Positions 35,119-47,639 are shown, numbered from the stretch's first letter. The stretch: 64,000 nt of DNA from Eucommia ulmoides (GCA_016647705.1 CM028338.1:16575577-16639576); one strand, 5' to 3'. Notes: generated by a model not told the origin, from the letters alone. A program made the numbers and translations.

Positions 35119-36580
35119 CCTCCATAATATAGGACTCATCACTGACGTCCTCTTGCACCAACCGTGACAAATGATCAACAACAATATTTTCGCTCCCTTT
35201 CTTGTCTCTTATCTCCACATCAAACTCTTGTAACAAGAGAATCTATGTGATTAGATGCGGCTTTGCGTCTTTCTTGGCAAATAAGTACCGGATGACGGCG
35301 TGATCTGTGTAAATGATCACCTTGGATCCTATAATATAGGACCAGAACTTATCGCATGCAAAAACAACCGCCAGTATTTCTTTCTCGGATGTAATGTAAT
35401 TCTCATGTGCATCATTCAACGTCTTGCTTGCATAGTAAATGGATCGGAAGATTTTCTCCTTACGTTGGCCTAAAACCGCTCCAATCGCATAGTCGCTGGC
35501 ATCGAACATTATTTCAAATGGCTCGTTCCAATCCAAAGCAACTATTATAGGAGTCGTGATCAACTTTTCCGTCATTGCATTAAAAGCTTTCAAGCAAGCT
35601 TCGTCGAATTCAAATGGGGCGTCCTTCTCAAGTAAGTGACACAATAGCTTCACCGTCTTTGAAAAGTCTTTAATAAAGCACCAGTAGAAGCCGGCATACC
35701 CCAAAAAACTTCGGACTCCCTTCACTTTTATTGGAGGTAGAAGTTTTTCAATTATTTCAATCTTGGCTCGGTCTACCTCGAGCCCCTTCGAAGAGACTTG
35801 ATAACCTAAGATTATTCCTTCTTTAACCATAAAATGACACTTTTCCCAGTTGAGAACCAAGTTTTTCTCTTCACAACGATCGAGAACAAGAGCCAAGTTG
35901 CATAAGCAATGATCAAAGGACGAACCAAAAACTAAAAAGTCGTCCATGAAAACCTCCATAATGTCTTCTACCATATCCGAGAATATCGCTATCATATACC
36001 GTTGGAATGTGGTCGGTGCATTGCGTAGACCAAACGGCATACGTCAGTAGGCAAACGTCCCATAAGGGCATGTAAAGGTAGTCTTCTCTAGGTCCTCCGA
36101 TGCTATGGCAATTTGATTATACCCCGAGTAGCCATCAATAAAACAATAATAATCATAGCCAGCAAGACGATCAAGCATTTGATCAATGAATAGAAAAGGA
36201 AAATGATATTTCCTTGTTGCTTTGTTCAATCTCCAATAATCAATACACACTCGCCACCCAGTAATGGTTCGTGTCAGAATAAGATCATTCTTCTCATTCT
36301 TCACAACCGTCATACCACCTTTCTTTGGCACCACTTACACAAGACTAACCCACTCGCTATCGGATATAGCATATATAATTCCAACGTTCAATAGATTCAT
36401 TACCTCCGCTCTAACAACTTCTTTCATTGTCGGATTTAGCCACCATTGATGCTCAATGGAAGGTTTGAACGAATCCTCCATTAAAATCTTGTGCATGCAT
36501 ATGGTTTGGCTAATTTCTTTAATGTCGGAAATAGACCACGCAAAGGCGGATCTATGCCGTTTCAGAATTTTCAAAAACAT
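35119..36580 (-). pseudogene. Reverse transcriptase and RNase H of E
   Basis: Minus-strand RT blocks: [66 protein letters not shown]. RNase [36 protein letters not shown]. It is very similar to B. It is broken. Confidence 0.92.
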
Positions 36581-37186
36581 TTACTCTTCTTCCTCCATCA
36601 AGGATGATGAGATTATCACCGGATTGGTTAGATTCTCTCCCAAAACGATATACTGGAGGTGATCCGGTAATTGCTTGAGTATTAATCCACCGTGAGGCGG
36701 ATTGGATAGTTTGGGAGAACTAACTTCTTCTTCAATCACATCTACATGAATCAGATCCTCTACATCTTCAGATTGAGCCTCCATAGCAAGCACGTAGTCC
36801 ACAACACCAACTTTCCTGGTTGAGCCCTCCTCACCAAAATCTCCCATAGATAAGGAATTTATGAGTATATACTCCAATGGATCCATATCCACATTTTCAT
36901 GAAAGAATTCCCTCACACACGAGTCAACAACATCTACTCGGTTGCATTTAGGATATTCATCCGGAAAGTTCATAGATTTGAAAATGTTGAACTTTGCCTC
37001 ATCTTCATTAACTCGCAACGTTAAATTGTCATTATGAACATCAATTAAAGCCTTTCCCATTACAAGAAAAGATCTTCCAAGGATGATTGGAATCTCCTTA
37101 TCCTCCTCTATTTCTAGCATGACAAAGTCCACCAGGGAGATGAACTTGTCCACCTTCACCAAGACATCCTCAATAATCCCTTTCGG
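36581..37186 (-). pseudogene. Protease C-terminal part and linker to RT of E
   Basis: LEIEEDKEIPIILGRSFLVM and KALIDVHNDNLTLRVNEDEA belong to the end of the aspartic protease. The linker to RT follows. It is separated from the active-site half by solo LTR G. Confidence 0.85.
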
Positions 37187-37514
37187 GTAGGTGGTAGCGT
37201 GGGAAATGACACACCGCTACTTACGCTCTCAAGTATACGAGGTCTAAGTTTTAGTATAGTGTGATCGTTAAGATCGGGTTATCGTATCCACATGGATTGT
37301 TGTCGTTACTATCGAATACCGCGTTTGTCGTGACCTAAGTTTATCTAGGCAAAAAACAAATGTATTTAATTAATTAAACTAATACTAATATATCCTAAAT
37401 TAACTACACTATTATGTTAATATGTTTTAGGGTGAAGAATTGCATAGGGATTAACGTGTTTACAAATATGTGTTCGATTTCGATTTACTTACGTTTACGT
37501 TGTTTGACCTATTT

Positions 37515-37925
37515 GACAACCTCGGTACGTAAACTTCACCGCAACCTCTTTCGAGTGTAAGATGGGGGAATACATGACTTTGAGCCAACGAAGAAGTCCC
37601 CCTCAACGTCTTAACGACCCTAGGTCATGTGAGTCTAGCCCAGCATCAATGATTGTACACAATCCAACTCCCTCCCAGGTTATTGGATCATCGCGTTGTA
37701 TTTACCCTATCGACAATATCCGTTCTAAAACTCCCTTGCCACCTCTTCCGAGCGTAAGACAGGGGATTTAATGTAACTTAGAGCCAACGAAGAAGTCCCC
37801 CTCAACATCTTAACGACCCTAGGTAGCGTGTGTCTTGCCCCACGTCATCGATTATCCACGATTCAAACCCCAACCGGGTTATAGAATCGTGGCGTTTGTT
37901 TACCTTAATCCAAATCTGGGGTTTG
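37515..37925 (-). repeat. Tandem duplication in R/U5 of solo LTR G
   Basis: Two diverged copies of about 200 bp, each with GTAAGACAGGGG-like and AACGACCCTAGGT blocks. Similar duplications occur in M, N and K. Confidence 0.75.
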
Positions 37926-38354
37926 TCAAAACCTCGTATTCTCTATTTATCAATCCAAGCATAATAAACAAACAATATGATAAATACAATCAAACTACGA
38001 AGAACAATCACAAACAAAACACCAAAATCATCCAAACAACGTATTTATAAATATTGTGTTAATGCCTACTACAATCCATATTTAACTCAGGGCCATAGCC
38101 GCATATATAAGAAAATAACGAGATAAACATGCTCACATACTCCTAAGATAAAGAAATAAGAAAAAACAATCGAAGAACTTAGCCTCGTCCGAAGATAAAC
38201 CGCTAAGAATGCTCCACATCGATTCGTCGCCTTCTCCACTTCGGGATGCGAGCTCCACCACTAAAATTCCTAACCCTCGGCTTAAATATAGCCTAAGGGG
38301 CTCAAAAATGAAAGAGAGAGGAAAGAGATACCGGCCAAGGGGGAGGAGAGGGGA

Positions 38355-38362
38355 TATTTATA
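38355..38362 (-). promoter_or_regulatory. TATA box in solo LTR G
   Basis: TATAAATA on the minus strand, about 50 bp downstream of the palindrome array. Confidence 0.6.
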
Positions 38363-38411
38363 GCAAAAATATCCTAAAAATATCTAAAAATATCTCAAGA
38401 CAGTGCAGGGC

Positions 38412-38682
38412 AAATCTGCCTAGGCGGTGGAAATTGCGCCTAGGCAGATTTAGGTTGGTTCGGTCTGATCTCCTAGGTAGTGAAGTAGGCGATGGACTGG
38501 GAGAACATTCTGTTGGATTTTCTCCTAGGCGAGCGGCTGTCAATAGCCCTTCTTCGTCTTCTGCTGGATTTTCACCTAAGCGGTAGAATTTTCGCTCAGG
38601 CGGTTGTCCATTAGTAATATTTTGCTCTTCTCTGCATTTTAACCACTTAGGCACTAGTCTGGACGCCTAAGCGGTGGGCTTG
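38412..38682. repeat. Palindrome array in solo LTR G
   Basis: CTGCCTAGGCGGTGGAAAT, CTCCTAGGCGAGCGG and CCACTTAGGC-type units. Confidence 0.8.
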
Positions 38683-38905
38683 TTTCATCTTTTAGCCTCC
38701 TAGCTTGTTTATCCACCGTAACTTTGAACCGCTTTGGTTCGATCTCATCGTTTTAGCTCCAGTTTCCTATCATTTCGCCCTACACACCTGATTTATACAA
38801 AAATTATGTAAACTAATTAAAACATAATAAAATACTATATAAACGTATTCAAAAACTAACAAATTTGGATTGGAAATAGATAGGTTTTTCACACCTATCA
38901 GTAGG

Positions 38906-39640
38906 TTAACGATCGGTCCACCATTTGAAGGGAAATCGTGGTCGGCTTTGCATTACCAAGTCCCAACTTCCGGTAGATAGAAGATGGCATCAAGTTGATG
39001 CTAGCACCAAGATCCAATAGTGATTTGTCAAAATAAGATTTTCCGATAGTACACGGAATGGTGAAACTACCGGGATCCTTCAGTTTTTCAAGCAATTTCT
39101 TTTGCAGGATAGCACTACATTCCTCCGTCATTTTCACCTTCTCATATTCCTCCAACTTCTTTTTCTTTGTCATGATGTCTTTCAAGAACTTTCTATAGTT
39201 GGGCATTTGTTCTAACGCATCCGCAAAAGGTATGTTGATTTGTATTTTCTTGAAGATGTCAAGAAACTTTGCGAATTGTGAATCCAACTTCTTCTTTTGG
39301 AATTGTTGCGGATAAGGCAAAGGTGTAGTTAGAATCGGCAGATTGTCTGGGAATGTAATTCTCCCCGGAATCACCTTTTGATCTCCTTTCTTCTCTTCCA
39401 CTTTCTCTTCTTTCTTCTTCTCATTTTTCTCATCTATCTTTTCTTCATTCTTCTCCTCCTTTCTCTCATCCACTTCTCCATCAACTTCTTCCTCCACATT
39501 TCTCTTTGGTTCATTTCGGTCAACATCATGGCTTACCTCCAGCTCTTCCTCCACCAGTTTTCTTGCTTCAACCTCTTTTCCGCTTCTCAATGTAATAGCC
39601 TTGCATTCCCTCGAGTTAGTTTCCATGTTGCTAGGAAACT
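38906..39640 (-). pseudogene. Protease active-site half and upstream linker of E
   Basis: SFTIPCTIGKSYFDKSLLDL with GASINLMPSSIYRKLG gives the D-L-G-A-S site. Upstream is a strongly charged linker of EEK and DEK repeats and ECKAITLRSGKEVE, which is typical of the gag-protease junction in Athila. Confidence 0.88.
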
Positions 39641-39659
39641 TTTCCTTGGTCTGCTCTTG

Positions 39660-41064
39660 GATTGCACTTGCAAGCTACCCGATCTGAGTCTCCAATGATT
39701 TTACAGTAGCATTTGTATTTGTACATGTTGTATCAAAAGAGTCAAGCCTCGTCTCGTGCTTTTTGAGCCTACTGTGCATCTCACATAATATTATTTGTGT
39801 TTCCTTCATAAAAGATCCCATCATATCCTCCAAGTTCAATTTTTTATTCAAAATTTGAGGTTGTTGCATTTAACGGTTTTGTTGCATTGGATAATCTTGA
39901 GATTGATTTCCATAACCGGGAGGTGGCCGCAACGTGTTCTGATTGTTCGCGTATGAAAAGTTTTCATGGTTGCGAAGTCCAGGATTATAGTGAGTCAGAA
40001 TATTGGCGACGGGCCTGAAAGTGTAAGCCCTATTGTTAACAAAGTGACATTCTTCAAACTCACTATCCAGTCCAGGTTGAGAACTACTTGTGACGTTCTT
40101 TGCTTCACGACTTGATGAAGCATCTTTAGTTGAGAAGGCGACCAATTGATCTGAGAGTTTAGAGACTTGGGCTGATAAGGTAGCAATACGATCGGCTTCT
40201 TGAATTGAAACTACCTTTCTTCCTGTGTTCCTCTCATTGGGCCATTGGTAATTATTGGCCGCCATTTCCTCCAATAGCGCATTTGCTTCAACAGGTGTTT
40301 TGGACAACAAAGATCCTTCCTAGGCAGCATCAACTATGGTCCTTGTTTGTTTGTCCAACGCATTGTAATAGAGTTGGGTTTGAAACCAATCTTGATACCC
40401 GTGTTAGGGGCATCGACGCAATAGATCCTTGAATCTTTCCTACGCTTCGAACAGTGGCTCGTAGTCCCTCTGGTGAAATTGCACTATTTCACCTCTCAGT
40501 TGAAAAGTGTTTGAAGGCGAGAAAAACTTAGTAAGGAATCTTTTAGTAGGTTCCTCCCAAGTGTTGATACTTCCAGGTTGAATAAATTGTAGCTAACCCC
40601 ATGCTCGGTCATGAAGTGAAAACGGGAATATCCTCAACCGTATGACATCCTCTACAACACTGTTGATCTTTACCGTATCACAAATCTCTAGAAAGGTGAC
40701 CAGATGGACATTTGGGTCCACATGCAGATTGCCACCATATTGGTTCTATTGAACCATATTCATCAGGGCGGGCTTTAACTCAAAGTTGTTGTCCTGGATT
40801 GGCTGCCTCCAAATTCCAGAGTAGTTATCGAACATAACGGACCGATAGTAGTCCTTAAGAAGCCATTGTTGAACTTTCTACTCTAGAGGCGGCTGCGATA
40901 GTGCCTGCGAAACCTGCATTTGTTGAGGCATATGTGGCACTTGATCGTCTCCACCGTCGGCCATAGTGTGAGCTTGGCTTCTTCTCTCTCTCTCCTTATC
41001 CTTGTCAAAGTACGCTCAATCTCGGGATCAAGAGTAAAGAATTCCAAACTCTTACTACGTCCCA
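39660..41064 (-). pseudogene. gag of E
   Basis: Athila-type gag. On the minus strand the C-terminal part has KTPVEANALLEEMAANNYQW, NNRAYTFRPVANI and THYNPGLRNHENFSYANN, ending in the RLDSFDTTCTNTNATVKSLE helix. The capsid core in the right half is recognisable by similarity to B. It is broken. Confidence 0.85.
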
Positions 41065-41195
41065 TGCACTGCTCGATCACAATAAATGAAACAAATTAAA
41101 AAAAAAAAAAAAATTTAAAAACAAATAAAACAAAAGAATTGTTTGGATTAATATTCAACCACTTGGTCATAATATTAACCAATTCAAAACACCGT

Positions 41196-41213
41196 TCCCC
41201 GGCAACAGCACCA
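41196..41213 (-). other. Primer binding site of E (tRNA-Asp type)
   Basis: TGGTGCTGTTGCCGGGGA on the minus strand, 16 of 18 like the tRNA-Asp complement. Confidence 0.85.
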
Positions 41214-41311
41214 AAAACATGGACGTTGCCTAATTTTTTTTCACATCTTAATATCCTCGCAAGTGCACGAGGTCAAGTTTTAATATAGTGGACCTTTCGA
41301 TCGGATATCAT

Positions 41312-43090
41312 TGATAGGTGTGATCTACCTACATATTTCCAAACCGGTTTTGTTAGTGTTAGAGTATTTTTTATAGCCTTTTTATTAGGTTTTAATTAGT
41401 TTTTATTCTTTTTGTATAAATCAGGTATTTAGGCTTAAAAGCTAGGAAAATGGAGTGTAAACGATCAAATCGAACCAAAAATGGTCGAATAACAATGGAA
41501 AAACAAGCTCGGGGGCAATATTCTGAAAGAAGCCCATCGCTGCAGTGTCCAGACCTTTGTCGCGGTAGTGAAAATGCAAAGAGGGCCATTTCTTGCTAAA
41601 CGTCCACCGCCGCAACGGTGAGATCCACCACCGCGGTGGTGAAACTGCAGGATGGTCACGTGAGTCTTAATGGTCCTAGGTCACGTAAGTCTTGCCCTAA
41701 CGTCATCGATTGTCCACAATCCTAACCCCGACTGGGTTATTGGATCGTAGCGTTTGTTTACCCTAATTCGAATCTAGGGTTTGTCAAACCCTGTATTCTC
41801 AATTTATCTATCTAAGCATGATAAACAAACAATACAATAAACACAATGAAACTACGAAAAACAAACATAAACGCAACATCGAAATCATCCAAACACATAT
41901 TTATAAATTTATTGTTAATCCCTATATTTAGCCTATGGCCATAGTTCTATTTACATGAAAGAACGAGTTAAACATGCTCACAAATCCTAAGTTAAAGAAA
42001 TAAGGGAAGAAATTGAAGAACTTAGCCTCGTCCGAAGATTTGTCGCTAAGAACCGTTCAACGATTGCTCCACCGTCTTCCACCACTTCGGGATGTGAGCT
42101 CTCCCTCTAAAAGTCCTAAATCCAACCCTAAGTATAGCCCACGGGGTACTAGTGGCCAAAGGGTGCAAGAGGAGAGGAGAGAAGAGGGTATTTATAGGGA
42201 AACTATCTCAAAAATATCTAAAAATATCTCCAGTCTATACAGAGGTCACCGCCTAGGCGGTGAGTAGGTCAGTTGGTTGATCGCCGCGGCAGTGAAGACA
42301 GCGGTGGATTAGGATGACATTCTGCAGTTTCACTGCCTAGGCGGTGAGTTTCTAGCAAGAATAGGTCAGTCTCTACATTTTCGCCGCGGCGGTGGTGGGA
42401 TTCTTTTACAATATTGCCTCCGTGCTCATTTTTCCACCGTTCTTCGACCGTTTTTGGTTCGATCTCATCGTTTTCACTCCAGTTTCCTATCTTTTTGCCC
42501 TACACACCTAATTTATACAAGAAGTATAAAAACTAATTAAAACATAATAAAATAAATATAAAAACTACTCTAAAACTAACAAAACCGATTTGGAAATATG
42601 TAGGTAGATCACACCTATCAGTAATCAATTACATTAGGATGAGACTCACATGACCTAGGGTCGTTAAGATATTGAGAGGGACTTCTTCATTAACACGGAT
42701 TTATGTATTCCCTCGTCTTACACTTGGGAGAGGTGGCGGGGGAGTTTACGAACCGAGATTGTCTAATAGGTTGAACACCGTAAACGTAAGTCAAACGAGA
42801 TCGAAAGCATATTTGTAAACCAAGTTAATCCCTAGACAATTTTTTCCCCTAAAACATCTTATTATATTAGTATAGATAATTTAGTTAATTAATTTAGTTT
42901 AATATAAATTTTATACATTCTTTTTAGCCAAGATAAAGTTAGGTCATGACAATTACGATACTCGATAATAATGACAATCAATCCCTGTGGATATGATACC
43001 CGATCTTAAAAGATCCATCATACTAAAATTTCGACCTCATACATTTGCGAGTAGTCAATACGCTACCATGTAACAAACGCTCGCCGTACA
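41312..43090 (+). mobile_element. Solo LTR H (Athila-like), rearranged
   Basis: It is flanked by ATCAT (41307-41311) and ATCGT (43091-43095), a 5-bp duplication with one difference. It starts TGATAGGTGTGATCTACC and ends CGCTCGCCGTACA, like N (ends CATACA) and M (ends CGTACA). The stretch 41656-42620 runs in the opposite direction and repeats the LTR start, ending ACACCTATCA. The unit is thus head-to-head: about 345 bp of LTR start, then about 965 bp inverted, then about 470 bp of LTR end. Confidence 0.8.
41656..42620 (-). repeat. Inverted segment within solo LTR H
   Basis: It reads on the minus strand from TGATAGGTGTGATCTACC to the middle of the LTR, so its end pairs with the first 345 bp of H as a long inverted repeat. 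It includes its own palindrome array (42245-42400) with both CCTAGG and CCGCGG cores, while the forward head has an array at 41535-41645. Confidence 0.8.
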
Positions 43091-43949
43091 ATCGTCCTCT
43101 GGGAAACATGTTTGATTAATTGAATATCGCGATTTGCATAGTCTTATATTATCTCAACGGTTCAAGAAATGTTTGAGTTAAAATATTTAACAACTAAGTT
43201 AAACTAAAACCTATTGGGTTAATTCTAATTAAATGGATTACCTAGGGATTTATTTCATTCACTTAACACATGGTTGACTTCATTTTATTAACAATAACGG
43301 TGTTTATCCTATCCGACAATCTAGGTATCTCAAACTCGCTCATTACCTCTCCCAAGTGTAAAATGAGCGATTATATGACTTCGCGTGAATGCCGAAGTCC
43401 CCCTCTAGCATTTTATGTAACACATATCCACATGAGTCTTGACCCAACCTCATAGATTGCACACTTTCAAATGCCCTCCAGGGTCGCTAGATTGTCGTGA
43501 TATGTTTTACCCTAGTCCGAATCCGGGGTTACCTCTTCCGAGTGTCAAATCTCGCATTCTCTAAACAAACCCTAACACCTTAACAAGCATATTAAAATTG
43601 TAATCAAATGGTAAACACAATCAGATTTAGATAAATATCATCAAAGTAACATATATTCACTCAAATATATATTTACATGAGTTACATCTATCCCTAGATA
43701 ATATTTATCTAGCCTACCATGATCTTAACCATACATATATTAAAACAAGAAGGATTCATCATCATTTGATATAAAGAGTTGAGTTACAAAGATAGAAACA
43801 ATGGAAGAACGATCAAATCTTTAAGTGGAGTGGTCCACTATCGCCAAAGATTGGTCCTGAAATGATTCATCTTCTCCAAATGTTGAATCTCCTTTTTGAG
43901 CTTCTCAAAATATGCTTAAGATCATCTATCACAAGTGTGGAACCGTCTT

Positions 43950-44310
43950 TGACAAAAGGGGGAAATAAGGGTTTAAATAGAAGGCTTCAAAATATCTAGA
44001 AAATAGATATTTTCTACACAGAGAGACCGTCGCGGCGGTGGTTCACTGCTACGGTGTTGAGTTAAGTCGATTTGCTTCACCGCTGCGACGGTGAACCAAA
44101 AATGAAACTCTATGTACTTTCACCACCTCAGCAGTGAAACAAAACCTAGGCTCTCTGAATTTTCACCGCCTCGGCGGTGAGATTGGCATAGCTTACTGGA
44201 CTTTCACCTCCTCCGCGGTGAACGACCACTGGGGTGGTGACTTCTGCATAATTATCCCTACATCTCCACCGCCTCGTCAGTGGCCTGACTGCTATGACGG
44301 TGGGTTTGTT
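43950..44310. repeat. Palindrome array in LTR of E
   Basis: Units with several cores: TTCACCGCTGCGACGGTGAA, TTCACCGCCTCGGCGGTGA, CCGTCGCGGCGGTGG. The CCTCGG form is shared with E's internal array. The upstream neighbour CTATTTAAACCC is the likely TATA region on the minus strand. Confidence 0.82.
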
Positions 44311-44497
44311 GTCCTGAAACCTTTGTTTCTTTCACCATTTGTTTACCGGTTTTCTACCTCTTTGCTTGTTTATCACTTTGTTACGTCCCTACGCCTGATT
44401 TACTTAAAAACAAACAAAAAACACCATAAAATAATACAAAAACACTTGAAAACTACCAAATTAATCCTAGAAGTAGATAGGTATTTTCAACCTATCA

Positions 44498-45567
44498 GTG
44501 ACCAATACCGACATACCCACTACTGCAGTGGTGACCACTGCACCTGTAAAGTGCATTTTTTAGATATTTGTGGATATTTTTGTTCCTATATCCTTCCTCC
44601 CTCTCTCATTTTCGGTAAAGATACCTCATTAGACATTATAGGCATAGGCTAGAGAGGTTTTGGGGAGAGCTCAACCAAACCAAAGGAGAAGAACACCAAG
44701 TAAAAGAGGAGAAACGCTCTCGGAGTGGTTTTACCGTCAGATCTTCGAATAACTGGTAAGTTCCTTAGTTTCTTTTTTTATTTCTTAACTTTGGCTGTTC
44801 GTTTGAGTATGTTTAGCTAATTTAGAATTGTATATACGGTTATGGCCATTGGCTAAACATGGATTATCTATGGGGTTAATATAATTTATGAAAATGTCAT
44901 TCATTTGAAGTGTTTCTTTAACGGTTGTTTTTCGTTATTCGATTGTGTTTATTGTTCTTGTATTTTCATTACATACTTGTTTAGATATATTGAGAAATTG
45001 GGGTTTGACACTCGGGAGAGGTAACCCCGAATTCGGACTAGGGTTTAAGCACGACGCGACGATCTAATAACCCGGGAGAGAGTTAGAAAGTGTGCAATCC
45101 ATGACATTGGGACGAGACTCATGTGACTATGAGTTCTAAAAAATGCTAGAGGGAGACTTCGGCGTTAACGTGAAGTCACATATTCATTCACTTTACACTC
45201 GGGAGATGGAGTGATTGAATTTACGATACTGAGATTGTCGGATAGGATGAACATCATTATTGTTAACTAAACAAAACTAAACACGTTTAAGTGGACGAAG
45301 TTTATCCCTAGGCAATAATTTTCCTTAAACGTCATACCACTATATTAGTATATTAGATTAATTAGTTTAATTAGATAATTAATTTAGTATATTTATTATA
45401 AAAACTACATTTTTATTGCCTAGATAAAGTTAGGTTATGATAATTGCGGTATTCAATGACCGTCTAATCTAATCCCTATGAATACGACAACCCTAACTCT
45501 TCTAATCTATACTAAAACTTGACCCATACACTTGCGGTGAAAGTAGAGATGTATTTACGCACTACCA
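44498..45567 (+). repeat. 5' LTR of K, right part
   Basis: It begins inside the palindrome array, where E inserted (GTGACCAATACCGACATACC), and ends CGCACTACCA. It is collinear with the 3' LTR from about 55978. It carries ACACTCGGGAGAGGT near 45009 and 45194. Confidence 0.88.
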
Positions 45568-45573
45568 AGTTTT

Positions 45574-45591
45574 TGGTGCCGTTGTTGGGGA
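45574..45591 (+). other. Primer binding site of K (tRNA-Asp type)
   Basis: TGGTGCCGTTGTTGGGGA, 15 of 18 like the tRNA-Asp complement, six bases after the LTR. Confidence 0.82.
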
Positions 45592-45711
45592 TTGGCTTTT
45601 AGATTGTTGTTGATATTGTGAGTAAATAACTTGATTTTAATTCAGGTATTTCTTTTGTTTATAATTTTTTATTTGTAGTTTTTTTTTTTTTTTCCTGCAG
45701 GGTACTCGAAG

Positions 45712-46250
45712 ATGTTAGATCAACAGGTATTTTTGCGTTACTTTTAACAAAATTCTAAGCCGTTTTATTGTTCTTAGGATGGATACAAGGAATTATTGTT
45801 CCGATTTTTGAACCATCGTTTCCTAAGGGAGTGTCAACTACTGAACTTCCTCGATGAGTTACTAGCCGCAACCAGAATGAGGGTTGAAGGAAGAAACGGT
45901 ACCACCTCTTTCAACCAACTAACCACAAACGAAGCCTATCGGTTGTTAGAAGACATAGCCGAGTATGATTTTCACTGTTGGAATTATTCAATAGACTACC
46001 AAAGCTTGGGGGATAGTTCCACCATTTTGTCGCCATGGATTGACATCTCAGACCAACAGGAGAAGTCTTCCCCCACTCTAGAAGAGATATTTGCTACAGT
46101 TATAGGAGAAACTCAGATTTTCTGGAGGGAAACGAATAACCAGCTAAATGAGCATGAGGATCGTCTTGACAATATCGATACGGTCTGCGCCAAAATCGAT
46201 GCTACCGTAACGTCTCTTCAAATGCAAATCGGTCAGTTTATTTGATTTAT
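45712..46250 (+). pseudogene. gag-like segment of K
   Basis: It ends in IFATVIGETQIFWRETNNQL, NEHEDRLDNIDTVCAKIDAT and VTSLQMQIGQF, the same C-terminal helix block as in gag of B and E (MKETQTMIRETHNWLNKHET). The earlier part shows LTTNEAYRLLEDIAEYDFHC, which corresponds to the ANALLEEMAANNYQW block of gag. The capsid core is not seen. Confidence 0.7.
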
Positions 46251-46266
46251 TGAGGCCGAGTCAGAA

Positions 46267-46525
46267 GTGGTGGCACTGAAAGACACAAACGCCACATACA
46301 TTGAAAGCCACCACGAGGAACCGAAAACAAGCGAAAGGAGCTTGGGTGAATTCAATAGCGAGTATTTGAATGAGACGGGAACCCAAGCATGGATCGACGA
46401 TTATGATTCTTCACCATTGGAGATCCAAATTGTGATGCCACCACCGATCCAAGACAATCACATCCACGAGGATCCAATGTGGCTCACTTGTCCTTCGCCG
46501 CCAAAAACAATTTTCTTTCATGTCT
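46267..46525 (+). pseudogene. Short unknown coding stretch of K
   Basis: An acidic protein segment of unknown function with SHHEEPKTSERSLGEFNSEY, ETGTQAWIDDYDSSPLEIQI and a proline-rich PSPPKT. It follows gag directly, where protease would be expected. I do not recognise it. Related coding sequence may continue beyond the inserted elements L and N. Confidence 0.45.
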
Positions 46526-46574
46526 ACCAAGTAGTAGATGTATAGGCTTATTTATTTAAGAAAAAATTTAAACG

Positions 46575-46740
46575 ATCCGAGCTTGAGCTCGAGTTGAGCT
46601 TTGAATTGCCCGTTCGAGCTCGGCTCGAGTTGAAAAAATGGAGCTCGAGCTCATTAAGTTAAACGAGCTTTTGAGCTCGAGCTCGAAAAGCTCGTTACTT
46701 ATTTTGAGCTCGAGTTCGAGCTCGAATAGCTCGATAAATA
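46575..46740. repeat. GAGCTCGA subterminal repeats, left end of L
   Basis: Many copies of GAGCTCGAGCTC, TTCGAGCTCGG and AGCTCGA, self-complementary and able to fold. Confidence 0.8.
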
Positions 46741-47107
46741 TAACACATTTAATTATAAAAACTTTATTTTAAAACATTAATCAATTAACCTATTCATGTG
46801 TTAAAGATGACTTCAAAATACATGCTCATATAACTAAATAAAATCCCTGCTCAGATAACCAAATAAAACACATTTCAAACTCCAACCCAATACCAAACTA
46901 TTACAATACATCACACAAATCACAAAAGCCAAAAATACATCAATCTTATTAATATTTGACAAAATAAAACCTATTCAAACCAATTCAAACCATTACACAA
47001 CAGCGAATATCCAAAGAAACTCTGTTCAAAGCAGTCCAAAAACAATCAAACCATTACAGTAGCTTTATCCAAACAATTAGTCCAAATCACCGAGGACCAT
47101 TCTAGCA

Positions 47108-47245
47108 TCTTCATTCATGAAACAAAAACCTGAACAGAAACAAAAACCTGAATATGAAGCAAAAAAAGAAACAGAAAACTTGAAACAGAAATAGAAACCT
47201 GAAACAGAAAAACGAGACCTGAAACAGAAACAGAAATATGAGTCT
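47108..47245. repeat. Low-complexity purine repeat in L
   Basis: Imperfect repeats of GAAACAGAAACCTGAAACAG. Any open frame across it is a by-product. Confidence 0.75.
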
Positions 47246-47639
47246 GTAATGAAAGAAGAAAATATCATAAAATGTGTAAATTACCAATTGCCCTGCGCTG
47301 GGGAGAACTGGAGGAGCATGACAATCAAGAAAAAATCCACCAAAATAAGCAATATTTTGTTGCAATCCATTTTCATTCTATGATTGATCTCGAATTTTGT
47401 TTTTTTATAATGGATACCTGATAGGTGTTATCTACCTACATATTTCCAAACTGAATTAAGTTGGTTTTTAGGCGTTTATATAGTATTTTATTATATTTTA
47501 ATTAGTTTTTATCTTTTTGTATTAAATTAGGTGTGTGGGGCAAAAAGATAGAAAATTGGAGCAAAAACGATGAGATTGAATTGAAGGCAAGTCGAATTTA
47601 TGGTGGATAAACAAGCAAGGAGGCAAAAATATGAAGGAA

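Larger units (their letters stand above)
37192..38900 (-). mobile_element. Solo LTR G (Athila-like)
   Basis: A single LTR of about 1.71 kb, starting on the minus strand TGATAGGTGTGAAAAACC and ending CACGCTACCA, with perfect 5-bp target duplications GTAGG (37187-37191 and 38901-38905). It has a palindrome array and a TATA box but no internal region, so the body was lost by LTR-LTR recombination. About 37515-37925 holds a roughly 200-bp tandem duplication of the R/U5 segment. Confidence 0.93.
26337..44497 (-). mobile_element. Athila-like LTR retrotransposon E
   Basis: Minus-strand fossil with 5' LTR, primer site, gag, protease, RT-RNase H, integrase, spacer with palindromes and most of ORF3. 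The part 3' of ORF3 lies beyond D. It was hit by D (ORF3), F (between RNase H and integrase), solo LTR G (protease) and solo LTR H (its own 5' LTR). It is itself inserted in the LTR of K. GTGAC follows its 5' LTR as the right flank and is the same sequence as K's 3' LTR at that site. The coding region is broken in ten or more places. Confidence 0.9.
41220..44497 (-). repeat. 5' LTR of E, split by solo LTR H
   Basis: On the minus strand it starts TGATAGGTTGAAAATACC and ends GGCAACGTCCA. Without H it is about 1.49 kb. The parts before and after H join in sequence with B's LTR (GGATATC followed by GTCCTCTGGGAA). Confidence 0.88.

Noticed and set aside
47077-47365. Minus-strand frames rich in F, C and S
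   Set aside because: They come from a low-complexity GAAACAG repeat. No recognisable protein.
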